Part shown: piece after piece, positions 16,728 to 25,066 of the stretch
Numbering within the stretch: position 1 is the first letter of the stretch
How the letters are laid out: each line of letters starts with the position of its first letter
Assembly (NCBI GenBank): GCA_944321685.1
Contig: CALUMH010000015.1
Location: 1-64,000 of the forward strand
Direction: 5' to 3'
Length of the DNA: 64,000 nucleotides
Source of the DNA: an uncultured Muribaculaceae bacterium
Lineage (GTDB): Bacteria; Bacteroidota; Bacteroidia; Bacteroidales; Muribaculaceae
The notes under the pieces: model-generated
Seen by the model: only the letters and a program-made list of their open reading frames with translations
Database searches by the model: none
Told to the model about the DNA's origin: nothing
Translations under genes and position numbers: made by a program

Positions 16728-18671
16728 TTACGGAACAAGGCGGTTGCCGGTCATGCGTTGCATATATTGTTGGATTATGGCTTTTAACTCATTTTCCATC
16801 AGCGATATAGTATCGACAGGAGCAATAGGCAGAATGTTATTTTTAAGCAAAACGTCTTCCTTATACTTATATGCGGCCACCGGTTTGTCGCCATCGAATT
16901 GCAGCAAGTAATCGCCTTTTACATACTGGTAAATTCCATTATAATTCACGGCAAATGTTTCGGCAGGCGACGTAGCAAGCAAGTCACAGCCGAATGCCAC
17001 ATATGGATTATCATAACCAAGGTAACCAAGCACAGTGGGCATGATGTCGGTTTGTTGTGCTATAACATCGTCGCGCAATCCTGTCAAAGTGCTGTCGCCG
17101 GGAGCATAAAATATCACTGGTACTTCAAACATACCAAGGTCGGTCTGGTATCGAGCCACGTCCGACTGGTTGGTGTGATCGGCAGTTATAACAAACAATG
17201 TATTACCGAACCACGGTTCCCGGCTTGCCGACTCAAAGAAACGACGCAAGGCATGGTCGGTATAACGTATGCACTTGTGTATAGACACTTTCCCTTCGGG
17301 AAAAGTGTCACGATACTGCTCGGGGATTACAAACGGGTGGTGTGACGAAGCGGTGAAAACGGCAGTCATAAACGGCTCGCGCATACGGCTCATCACTTGG
17401 CAATAATATTGCATGAACGGCTCATCCCAAATGGCCCATGTGCCATCGAAATCACCGGTACCCACTTCACGGTCATACTCGCTTTTACCGTAATACTGCT
17501 TGAAACCAGTCGCACGGGCAAATGCCTGAAAACCCATTGACCCATTAGGTGCTCCATGGAAAAATGCCGTCTCGTAACCTTTCTTGCCAAGTTCCCCGGC
17601 TATGCCCGACACTTCATTAAGCGATGCCGGAGTAAGGAAAAACGGCTCAACGAACATGGGTATGCCCGACAATACCGACGGCATTCCGTCGATGCTCTTG
17701 CGACCATTGGAATAACTGTGGCTGAATGTGAGCGAACGACCTACAAGCTCGTCGGTAAACGGGGTATATCCCCCCTCATATCCATCCACGTTCCTATTAA
17801 GGCTCCCTATATATTCCTTACCGAAACTTTCGATAATAATCACCACCACATTCTTGGGATTGAATGTAACAGTATCGGCAGGAATATGCACCGGGTCGAA
17901 AAGCCGTTGCATATCGGCATCGGGCATATAATGCGGCACCTCAAATGGTTTCTTGCCTATGGTGCGGATAACCGAAAACGGTGTGTTCAGCACCACAGCC
18001 GCCTCGACAGGGCGGTTGACATACTGGTTGGCATTACTGATGGTGATGGGACGCACCGTGGGCCCTATGCCGCCGCGTATGCCAAAGATACAAAGCGGAA
18101 CCGCCACAAGCAATGATGCCGCCTGCGTAACATAATACCGCAACAATCCTTTGCGCTCCCCTGCCTGCGGCATACGGTATAACTTCGACATTCCCCACAC
18201 CAAAAACACAAAAACAAGCAGCAGCCACCAGTGCATGGCCAACTCCTTGAACACTATCGACAACAAATTGTCTTCATTGCCAAACTCGCTAAACACTGTA
18301 GCCGTGGTGCGCCTTCCGGTAAACTTGAAATAAACGGCATCGGCAAGATTGGCAACAAGAGCCACGGCATTAAGTGCAACCCACGTCCATTTGGAAACAC
18401 GGTAATATGCTGCATTTTCCTTCAGGTGCAACGGAAACAGCACCATCACTATATAAAGCAGGTTGCAATAAATCACCGCCGATGTATCGAACACCAAAGC
18501 ACCTTGCAGCATACTGCCGAGTAACGGCCAAGACATATAGTCGATGAAATAGCTGACATTGGCTACGAAAAACACCAGGCGCGCAACAAAAAAGATGATA
18601 TATGACAACAATATGTTGCACACCAAGCTACCCACAAGCGAATGGGTAAATTTCTTAAACGACGATACCAT
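16728..18671 (-). CDS. LtaS-like sulfatase-fold membrane phosphotransferase (copy 2)
   Basis: A 647-residue paralogue of the protein at 1863-3803, alignable throughout. It has five N-terminal helices, GALVFDTSA and TGRRTTATVFSEFGNE loops shared with copy 1, then the catalytic domain with VVIIIESFGKEYIG, NGRKSIDGMPS and ITADHTNQSD. It belongs to the LtaS/EptA-type alkaline phosphatase superfamily; probably adds a phospho-group to a surface glycolipid or glycan. The ATG at 18671 is preferred over an upstream GTG and matches copy 1. It is last in a leftward run with LPS-kinase and glycosyltransferase genes, which ties it to envelope glycan assembly. Confidence 0.82.
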   Translation of the reverse strand: MVSSFKKFTHSLVGSLVCNILLSYIIFFVARLVFFVANVSYFIDYMSWPLLGSMLQGALVFDTSAVIYCNLLYIVMVLFPLHLKENAAYYRVSKWTWVALNAVALVANLADAVYFKFTGRRTTATVFSEFGNEDNLLSIVFKELAMHWWLLLVFVFLVWGMSKLYRMPQAGERKGLLRYYVTQAASLLVAVPLCIFGIRGGIGPTVRPITISNANQYVNRPVEAAVVLNTPFSVIRTIGKKPFEVPHYMPDADMQRLFDPVHIPADTVTFNPKNVVVIIIESFGKEYIGSLNRNVDGYEGGYTPFTDELVGRSLTFSHSYSNGRKSIDGMPSVLSGIPMFVEPFFLTPASLNEVSGIAGELGKKGYETAFFHGAPNGSMGFQAFARATGFKQYYGKSEYDREVGTGDFDGTWAIWDEPFMQYYCQVMSRMREPFMTAVFTASSHHPFVIPEQYRDTFPEGKVSIHKCIRYTDHALRRFFESASREPWFGNTLFVITADHTNQSDVARYQTDLGMFEVPVIFYAPGDSTLTGLRDDVIAQQTDIMPTVLGYLGYDNPYVAFGCDLLATSPAETFAVNYNGIYQYVKGDYLLQFDGDKPVAAYKYKEDVLLKNNILPIAPVDTISLMENELKAIIQQYMQRMTGNRLVP

Positions 18672-18751
18672 TTTTATATTGTACACAATTAATTAATACG
18701 AGTGCACAAAATTACTAATGAAACCGAAAATAAGCGAGAAGAAACCGATTT

Positions 18752-19519
18752 TTATCTCTTAAACAAGTCCAACAGACTGTCTTTCAGGAGTTCTATGCGA
18801 TGTTTCCTGTAATAACGCTTATGGCGGTGTTTCCACCAGCGGCGTGAAGCTGACACACGATCATCGGCAAACCGCTCTCCGTCGGCAATTCCCATTATTG
18901 CGGCATAACGCAAGGCAAGGTCGCGCAACGAATCGAAATCTTCATTTATGCCATTGAAGTTTTCATACAACTTTTTGCGTGAAGTTTCATGAAACTTCAT
19001 GCGGTTGATGTCCACCAGATAAAATCGGTAATCGCTGTCATATAGCACATTGCCCGGCGTAAAATCCTTATGGAACACACCTGCGGTGTGAAGTCCGGCC
19101 ATCAGCCGCGCAACACCGTCAGCAATCGCATCACCATCGGAACGTTCACCCCACCATCTTATATCATTGGCATCGGTTATCATAAGGCACACATAATAAC
19201 TTCGATACAACAAGCCGTAGCGATATATCTCCATATATGCCACTGGATCGGGAGTAAGAAATCCGAGCCGCAACAGTTCCATTGCGTGTTCATAGGAACG
19301 CCGTGCCTTGCCCTTGCGAAAAAAAGTGTAAACAATGCGGTTAAGCAAAGAAGGCACTTTAAAACTCTTAATCGACAAATCCACTCCATTTTCCACCGCA
19401 TGGAACAGTGTATTACGCCCGGGATATATCACACGCCCCAACTGTTCATCGCGGTAGGGTATTGAGCGCAAATAACCGCCCAACCGGCCTTCATACTTGG
19501 TATTTATGACGATTTTCAT
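18752..19519 (-). CDS. Kdo/WaaP-type lipopolysaccharide kinase family protein
   Basis: A 255-residue protein with a eukaryotic-kinase-like fold of the Kdo/LPS kinase type. Catalytic-loop residues are in AGVFHKDFTPGNVLYD (His-x-Asp with Asn six residues after Asp). The metal-binding segment is FYLVDINRM, with DIN in place of DFG. N-terminal strands contain the lysine in VDLSIKSFKVP. In Gram-negatives such enzymes phosphorylate Kdo or heptose in the LPS core. Its start overlaps the end of the GT4 gene (ATGA-type), so translation is coupled. Role inferred: phosphorylation of lipid A-core in this operon. Confidence 0.82.
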   Translation of the reverse strand: MKIVINTKYEGRLGGYLRSIPYRDEQLGRVIYPGRNTLFHAVENGVDLSIKSFKVPSLLNRIVYTFFRKGKARRSYEHAMELLRLGFLTPDPVAYMEIYRYGLLYRSYYVCLMITDANDIRWWGERSDGDAIADGVARLMAGLHTAGVFHKDFTPGNVLYDSDYRFYLVDINRMKFHETSRKKLYENFNGINEDFDSLRDLALRYAAIMGIADGERFADDRVSASRRWWKHRHKRYYRKHRIELLKDSLLDLFKR

Positions 19520-20601
19520 TTGAAAGCACCGGTTATGCGTTCCATAAAATGACTGTAATCGAGATTTCTGTCAAATTCATATTTGGCGGCCTCACCCATT
19601 CCGGCACAAAGGGCCTCGTCATCAAGCAACCGTTCTATGGCATCGGCAAGGGCCTTGTAGTCACCCGGCGGCACAAGCAATCCTGTGCGTCCGTTTTCGA
19701 TATATTCGGGTTGCGCCCCATTATTGGTGGTAATGTGCGGCTTGCCCAACATCATATATTCGATATTCGTTATCCCGAAAGCTTCACGCACTATCGACGG
19801 CAACACCCCTATGTCGCATTGTGCCACAAGCGGCTGCACATGATCCTGGTAAGGAATAAACGACACATTGTGGAGCAATTGGTTGGCGATGATAAAGGCT
19901 TTTATCGTGCCCATGTATTTCACTTCTCCGCTTCCCATCAGCACAAGGTGGAAACGTTCCTTGTCGAGCTGCGTTATGGCCCTCAACAATACCGAAATTC
20001 CCTTTTCCTCACATATCCGCCCGTGAAACATTATAAGTTTCTTTTCGGGACTTATGCAATAACGGCTGCGGATATCAAATGCCGGAATTTCCACCGGGTC
20101 GCGTTTCACACTGTCATATACCACAGCCGTCTTCGACAAGTCTAGCGACGGCATATTTATCATGAACTCGTTGCGAGCCAATTCCGACACGAAAATAATA
20201 CCATCAATCTCATTGTATATCATGCGGTGTACAAACCCCTTCTTGGCACGTTCTACTGTGTGGACGGTAAGAATTATCCGCGTATTGCGATTTTCCGATA
20301 TGCGCCGCGCAATAAGCGCCATGCGTGCATCTTTCACATTATGCACGTGCACAATGTTACGACCTCGCTTTATAAGTCGGGCAAAGCGAATGGGGCTTTC
20401 AAAGTCGGCCTTGCGCCTCAATGGTAATATTGAAATGGGTATTTCAAGCGGACGGAAACGGCTGATTATGCTTTCGCGCTTGGTGGTCACAATCTCCACA
20501 TAGTTGCCAATTCTCTTCAATTCCGAAGCCAGGTCATACACATACTGTTCCACCCCGCTCCACTTCTTCCCCGACACGATATGGAAAATGTTCAGGCTCA
20601 T
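19516..20601 (-). CDS. GT4 family glycosyltransferase
   Basis: A 361-residue GT-B glycosyltransferase (family 4), retaining. N-terminal acceptor motif IFHIVSGKKWSGVEQYVYDLA. C-terminal donor-binding domain begins around KKLIMFHGRICEEKGISVLLRA, and the EAFGITNIEYMMLGKPHITT segment carries the E-x7-E motif. The ATG at 20601 is chosen, 8 bases after the GT2 stop; the frame stays open upstream into the GT2 gene but that stretch (MLLTEWPKK...) looks non-native. It acts at the cytoplasmic membrane on LPS core or a related glycan, as judged from its neighbours. Confidence 0.87.
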   Translation of the reverse strand: MSLNIFHIVSGKKWSGVEQYVYDLASELKRIGNYVEIVTTKRESIISRFRPLEIPISILPLRRKADFESPIRFARLIKRGRNIVHVHNVKDARMALIARRISENRNTRIILTVHTVERAKKGFVHRMIYNEIDGIIFVSELARNEFMINMPSLDLSKTAVVYDSVKRDPVEIPAFDIRSRYCISPEKKLIMFHGRICEEKGISVLLRAITQLDKERFHLVLMGSGEVKYMGTIKAFIIANQLLHNVSFIPYQDHVQPLVAQCDIGVLPSIVREAFGITNIEYMMLGKPHITTNNGAQPEYIENGRTGLLVPPGDYKALADAIERLLDDEALCAGMGEAAKYEFDRNLDYSHFMERITGAFK

Positions 20602-20608
20602 CTCGATT

Positions 20609-21385
20609 TTACGATTTCTTGGTTTCGGCCAATTTTTTCCCGGCTTTTTTGGCCATTCTGTAAGTAACAAGCCTCATTGCCGCCGCAGTACGCGCAATTT
20701 CACGCCCTGCAGGACCGTCAAGGAAACCACGCTTGAAAACATAAGAACGCATATATGCGGCTGCGGCACGCATATACGCACCCAGGCAAGTGGGCCGCGC
20801 ACCCGAAGCCACTAGCACCCGGGCTTCGAGCACTGCATATGCAGTCTCCTTGCGGCGATGCTCGGCTGCCGATGCCCTGCGATTGTGCATCAGCAATCCT
20901 TCAACCGGCGCGGGCCATAATGCATCAGGAAAAGTGACACGCTCATGCACGTCACGCAAATTCCAGCTGGCATAACGCTTGTCGAAAAGCCGCGTCTGGC
21001 GGTCGGGCCACCAACCACTGTGTTTCACCGGCTTGCCACCAAAAAAGTTAAGGCGCGAGAAACTGTAAATGCGATGTTCAAACCCCTGCTCTTTCAGGCG
21101 TAATATCGACCGGCGCAAATCATCGTCGAGATACTCGTCGGCATCGATCGACAGCACATAACTATTCGTTGCCAACGACACTGCATACTGCTTTTGCACA
21201 CCGTAACCGTCGAGTTTTCGCTGCTTCACCTTGCAGCCATACCGGTTACACACTTCCACCGTTCCGTCGCTTGAAAAAGCATCGACTACGATAATCTCGT
21301 CGGCAACACCCGAAAGCGATTCAAGGCATCTACCTATGGTGGCAATACTGTTGTCGGTGATAATCGTTGCTGTAATCTTTGCCAT
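20609..21385 (-). CDS. GT2 glycosyltransferase, WaaE/KdtX-like
   Basis: A 258-residue GT-A enzyme with the inverting family 2 fold. The nucleotide-sugar site starts ITATIITDNSIATIGRCLESL. An Asp pair follows in EIIVVDAFSSDGT, and the DxD-type metal motif is in VLSIDADEYLDDDL. Features of the LPS-core glucosyltransferase WaaE/KdtX branch are HSGWWPDRQTRLFDK and the later DVHERV. The C-terminal 50 residues are basic and partly hydrophobic, suiting membrane association. It is first in the leftward glycan operon behind the promoter at 21411-21418. Confidence 0.87.
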   Translation of the reverse strand: MAKITATIITDNSIATIGRCLESLSGVADEIIVVDAFSSDGTVEVCNRYGCKVKQRKLDGYGVQKQYAVSLATNSYVLSIDADEYLDDDLRRSILRLKEQGFEHRIYSFSRLNFFGGKPVKHSGWWPDRQTRLFDKRYASWNLRDVHERVTFPDALWPAPVEGLLMHNRRASAAEHRRKETAYAVLEARVLVASGARPTCLGAYMRAAAAYMRSYVFKRGFLDGPAGREIARTAAAMRLVTYRMAKKAGKKLAETKKS

Positions 21386-21410
21386 GGCCTACATTAGTTG
21401 TTTTATTTTA

Positions 21411-21418
21411 CAAATATA
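21411..21418 (-). promoter_or_regulatory. promoter of the glycan operon
   Basis: The minus strand reads TATATTTG, with TTGG (21439-21442) 20 bases upstream as the -33 element. It is oriented into the GT2-GT4-kinase-LtaS-like run and lies 26 bases before the GT2 start. Confidence 0.65.
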
Positions 21419-21462
21419 ACAATTCCGTGTGAATTTACCCAACCCGACAAATAATTATCATA

Positions 21463-22335
21463 TCAAAATGGCAAATCATAACCCGGAATATTTTCTTCCC
21501 GAAGAAATGTTGAACCTGCATTCTCTAAAACAGCAATATCATAAATCTTTTTACGATATAAATCAAAATTTGATATTTGTTCTATTTCTTTTTTACGATT
21601 TTGACTAAGAATAAGGAATTCTTCTTCTTTGTCTATTCCTAAAAAGCGTCTTCCAAGAAGATTAGCAGCAATTCCAGTAGTACTACTTCCTGTAAATGGA
21701 TCAAGAATCCATGCTCCACGGTTGGTCGATGCCAAAATAATACGGGACAATACCGACAAAGGTTTTTGTGTTGGATGTTTTCCACATGATTTCTCCCACC
21801 GCGCAATAGCCGGCAAACGCCATACATCTGTCATTTGTTTGCCTTCATTGATTTGCTTCATTATATCATAATTATAGCAATGCGGAACTTTAGCCGATTT
21901 ACGTGCCCATATGATAAACTCGGTTGAATAAGTAAAATAACGACGTGAAATATTTGGTGGAGGATTAGTCTTTACCCATGTCACAACATTCAAGATTTTA
22001 AAACAAAGTTCTGTCAAAATATTAGCAATAGAAAAAATATTATGATATGTTCCACTTATCCAAATAGTTCCATTCTCCTTTAATTTACTGCGACATTCTT
22101 TTATCCATGCCATATTAAAAGAATTCACATATTCCAAAGTGCCGCCTTTATCCCATTCACCTTTATCCACACAAACAATTTTTCCATTTTGCATACTTAT
22201 CCCACCGTTACTTAAAAAATATGGAGGGTCGGCAAATATCATATCAAACTTAAAATCAAACTGCTTCAACAATTCGATACAATCTCCATGAAGAAGAGTA
22301 AAGGCACGATCAATGGATTTAAAATAAGCAATCAT
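21463..22335 (-). CDS. DpnA-like adenine-N6 DNA methyltransferase (beta class)
   Basis: A 290-residue adenine methyltransferase of the beta class: catalytic motif IV DPPY appears first (FDMIFADPPYFLSNGG, near residue 35) and the SAM motif FTGSSTTGIAAN comes late (near residue 218). It resembles M2.DpnII (DpnA), which methylates GATC and also acts on single-stranded DNA, protecting incoming DNA. HPTQKPLSVLSRII is the usual pre-SAM motif. It is third in a tight minus-strand operon (2 bases after the nuclease gene). Base composition is much more AT-rich than the flanking genes. Confidence 0.87.
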   Translation of the reverse strand: MIAYFKSIDRAFTLLHGDCIELLKQFDFKFDMIFADPPYFLSNGGISMQNGKIVCVDKGEWDKGGTLEYVNSFNMAWIKECRSKLKENGTIWISGTYHNIFSIANILTELCFKILNVVTWVKTNPPPNISRRYFTYSTEFIIWARKSAKVPHCYNYDIMKQINEGKQMTDVWRLPAIARWEKSCGKHPTQKPLSVLSRIILASTNRGAWILDPFTGSSTTGIAANLLGRRFLGIDKEEEFLILSQNRKKEIEQISNFDLYRKKIYDIAVLENAGSTFLREENIPGYDLPF

Positions 22336-22337
22336 TC

Positions 22338-23198
22338 TTAAACCATTATTTTATTAATAATGCCATTTTCCAAATCATTAATATTATAGATATGCTCAAG
22401 TACATCAAAAGTTTCTTCCAAATTATTACGGGCACTGTTCCATCCTTGACCATCAGTAAACCAAACAAACGTAAAATCCGTAAGATCTTTCGTTTCTAAA
22501 GTAATAGTCTTATAACTTCGTGCTGTTTCATTTAATTTAGAACCACTACTACCATAAAAATTTGTTTCTATGCCATATACCATAGATGGTGTTTTTACAA
22601 CAAAATCAAAACGTTTTTCTGCCTTCCCTTGATTTGAGATAGAAGATAGATCTATACTAAATTTATTTTCTATTTCATGAATATACATTTCTTTAAAATA
22701 TGTACTGTCTTTTTTAAATCCAGCTTTTTTAATAAACGCCTCAACAAGATTTTCCATCAAATGTCCACCCCTGTTTTTTCTTCCATTTGAATCTAATCCC
22801 GTTTCCACACCAGTAACATAATCAACAAGGCTTCCTATGATACGATTTTCAAGTAAATTAAAAATACCCGTTTTACGCATAAAAACTTTATATTGCTCTA
22901 TATCATAATTCATTATTCTGAAATTATAACAAAAGCTGCCATCTTCATCCAAAACCTCAATATCCATTTCCCGTTTTGCAATTAAAATAGGAATACATTT
23001 CAGTATATTTGGATAAGAAGTTACTAACTTATCAAATTCAATTTCAATATTTTTACTACCAATAAGGGAATTCATGATATTCAATTCCACTTTAATAAAA
23101 TCGACATTTGTAAAAACTTTACCAAAATCTATATAATATTGATAATCTGCAATGCTCTTACGAAATTGTGCAAGCCAGTTATTGAAATCTCTTTTCAT
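22338..23198 (-). CDS. type II restriction endonuclease, DpnII/MboI family
   Basis: A 286-residue homologue of the DpnII family, which cuts unmethylated GATC. Family-typical segments are FGKVFTNVDFIKVELNIMNSLIG near the N-terminus, the GLDSNGRKNRGGHLMENLVE stretch, and the nuclease core FDFVVKTPSMVYGIETNFYGSSGSKLNE. In the core, the D...E-x-N (in place of E-x-K) arrangement followed by GSKLNE is as in DpnII. It lies 2 bases from each methyltransferase gene, so all three are translated together. The recognition sequence is inferred from homology only. Confidence 0.87.
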   Translation of the reverse strand: MKRDFNNWLAQFRKSIADYQYYIDFGKVFTNVDFIKVELNIMNSLIGSKNIEIEFDKLVTSYPNILKCIPILIAKREMDIEVLDEDGSFCYNFRIMNYDIEQYKVFMRKTGIFNLLENRIIGSLVDYVTGVETGLDSNGRKNRGGHLMENLVEAFIKKAGFKKDSTYFKEMYIHEIENKFSIDLSSISNQGKAEKRFDFVVKTPSMVYGIETNFYGSSGSKLNETARSYKTITLETKDLTDFTFVWFTDGQGWNSARNNLEETFDVLEHIYNINDLENGIINKIMV

Positions 23199-23200
23199 AA

Positions 23201-24115
23201 TTACTTATTATATTCTGTAATATTGGAAATCATCAATTCTGATAATTTACCTCTTTTACTTGAATTGGCATTAACCATTCGTGTTGCCATGACCCGTTTA
23301 ATGGTATATGCTTTATATATGTCATCAAAAAAATTATTATTCTTATCATTACCCTTTACATCTGAATTGCTCAGAATAAAATGAGCTTTACATACCGATA
23401 TTTCATGACAAAAATCTCGCAATCTTATTTGTTCGCTATCATCAAACTCCTCTTTCGCATATGAATTAAACGATGAAGTTTTACTTAATGGTTTATATGG
23501 TGGATCAAAATAAAACAAAGCGTTCGGAGTAGCATAAATAATTGTTTCTGAAAAATCACCACATAATATTTCAACTTTCTGTAAAATCTTAGAATCAGCC
23601 AAAATAGTATCTTTATCACAAATCTTAGGATTGGCATATCTACCATGAGGAACATTAAATTTCCCCTTAGAATTCACCCTATACAAGCCATTAAAACATG
23701 TCCTGTTTAAAAAAATGAATAAAGCAGCCACTTCTACATCTGACAAAGATGATAAATTATATATATCACGTTTTTTTAAATAATAATTTTTTCTGCCCAC
23801 TTCATCTAAAGGAATATATTCATTTTGAATAGTTTCCAATTGCGCAATTAGTTTATCAGGTTGATATTTAATAACTTTATATGTAGTTATCAAATGAGGA
23901 TTGATATCATTAATTACTGCTTTTTTTATATTAGGAAATTGTTGCAATATCCAAAATAAAACAGCACCACCTCCAACAAAAGGTTCTACATAGAGAATAT
24001 CTTCATTTTGCAACAAATCCGATGGTAAAGAACGCTTTATATCTTCCAAAAGCTGCGTCTTTCCACCAACCCATTTCACAAAAGGTTTTGCTGACATCAA
24101 TATTGTGTCGTTCAT
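23201..24115 (-). CDS. dpnM: DNA adenine methylase, Dam/M.DpnII type (alpha class)
   Basis: A 304-residue alpha-class adenine-N6 methyltransferase. The SAM motif opens the protein (KPFVKWVGGKTQLLEDI and YVEPFVGGGAVLFWIL) and the catalytic DPPY is in ALFYFDPPYKPLSKTSSFNSY. NRTCFNGLYRVNSKGKFNVPHG is the Dam/DpnM target-recognition signature, so GATC is the expected site. It is the first gene of the M-R-M2 operon, which fits the need to methylate the host before the nuclease appears. AT content is high compared with neighbours. Confidence 0.9.
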   Translation of the reverse strand: MNDTILMSAKPFVKWVGGKTQLLEDIKRSLPSDLLQNEDILYVEPFVGGGAVLFWILQQFPNIKKAVINDINPHLITTYKVIKYQPDKLIAQLETIQNEYIPLDEVGRKNYYLKKRDIYNLSSLSDVEVAALFIFLNRTCFNGLYRVNSKGKFNVPHGRYANPKICDKDTILADSKILQKVEILCGDFSETIIYATPNALFYFDPPYKPLSKTSSFNSYAKEEFDDSEQIRLRDFCHEISVCKAHFILSNSDVKGNDKNNNFFDDIYKAYTIKRVMATRMVNANSSKRGKLSELMISNITEYNK

Positions 24116-24255
24116 ATCAGATACGATTGTTTACTATATGCAAAGATAACAAATCCATACGAAGAACATAACAATTGCATTCGCGCTGCAGAATGGCGGC
24201 ATCGTTAACCGGCGTCCAATAAGCAACTATATTGATGCGCGACAGTCATGGCATT

Positions 24256-24563
24256 TTACGCATTAGGGGCTTTAATACAAGTTCCACAAGTTAACCGAAA
24301 ACCTTTCCAATTGTTCCCTTGTGAAAGTGCTGACTCCCGTGCCAAAAAGTATTCGGACAATTGAAAATTCGTATATAATTTATCGGGTATAATATTGTTG
24401 GTATTTTTGATAGGCCATTTTCTATGTATGGACTTGGTTTGTTCGTTAGAAAAAGGCAAAGTTCTATATACCACCTTATCGAGTACATACTCTATGCTAA
24501 ATTGCGCATTAGCAGCTATTAATGAGCAAAATAAAACAGCTAAAAGTAATAATATTTTATCAT
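24256..24563 (-). pseudogene. frameshifted small secreted protein
   Basis: Reading from ATG 24563 gives only MIKYYYF and a stop. One extra A in the AAAA run after the second codon would instead give MIKILLLLAVLFCSLIAANA, a clean signal peptide ending AxA, and continue in the open frame QFSIEYVLDKVVYRTLPF... to the stop at 24256 (about 103 residues in all). The present sequence lacks any ATG in the long frame, which is preceded by an in-frame TAA. It is most simply a gene broken by a one-base deletion. The mature part is unrecognised. It borders the restriction island and shares its AT-rich composition. A sequencing error cannot be excluded. Confidence 0.55.
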
Positions 24564-24862
24564 TTTTTATTTGGTCTTACTTGAACCTTAATCGTTCTCG
24601 GTCATACATCATAACAGGAAATCATATTAGTTTAATTTTCATGATAATATGTCCATGCTGCAGGTTATTCTATGGTAAGTTTTTAATCCGGCTGTAAATT
24701 TACAGAACATATCAAACGTAAACAATTTTTTTGCAGCAAGATTTTGCCTCAACTGTCGGCAGGTGTTAACATGGTGGAACATATTGCAGGTGTTCAGGTT
24801 AAACAAAGTTAAGACAATGCGTTTTTTTGTTTGGAAATTATGTTGGATAACATAAAATGTGA
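24564..24862. other. intergenic stretch without recognised gene
   Basis: No gene is supported. The only structure noticed is a 14-base perfect palindrome, CTGTAAATTTACAG (24692-24705). Composition is AT-rich like the adjoining restriction island. Confidence 0.4.
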
Positions 24863-24941
24863 TACCTTTGTAACGTGTTTTTCATGGTATTAGATTTAAG
24901 GTTAACAAGGTTGATTGTCGTGAGACAATCAATTTTTTTTT
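24863..24941 (+). ncRNA. short leader or small RNA: promoter plus intrinsic terminator
   Basis: TACCTTTG (24863-24870) starts a transcript near 24876. It ends at a 9-bp hairpin TTGATTGTC-GTGA-GACAATCAA (24911-24932) followed by nine Ts. The 65-base product begins with GTTTTTCATGGTATTAG and ATTTAAGGTTAAC, a leader style I associate with Bacteroidetes cold-shock and RNA-helicase mRNAs, though I cannot confirm this here. It is either a stand-alone small RNA or an attenuator ahead of the GSCFA-murF operon. Confidence 0.5.
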
Positions 24942-25021
24942 GCCCATGCTGAATTGACCACACTGTGCAACACCCACTTGTAAAAAAACATACAAAATGG
25001 TGTAAAATAAAAACTGTTGAT

Positions 25022-25029
25022 TAAATTTG
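25022..25029 (+). promoter_or_regulatory. -7 promoter element of GSCFA-murF operon
   Basis: TAAATTTG (TAnnTTTG) lies 37 bases before the ATG at 25067 and downstream of the hairpin at 24911-24941. The operon therefore need not depend on read-through of that terminator. Confidence 0.5.
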
Positions 25030-25066
25030 CATAAAGCTATGTGACGATGGAGGGTGAAGCACAATA

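Noticed and set aside
16636..16911. Plus-strand open frame of 91 codons overlapping the LtaS-like gene
   Set aside because: It lies antisense to a well-supported gene and starts inside the tRNA promoter region; no family features.
24395..24697. Plus-strand open frame of 100 codons with hydrophobic stretches
   Set aside because: It is antisense to the frameshifted secreted-protein gene, whose signal peptide on the minus strand is far more convincing.
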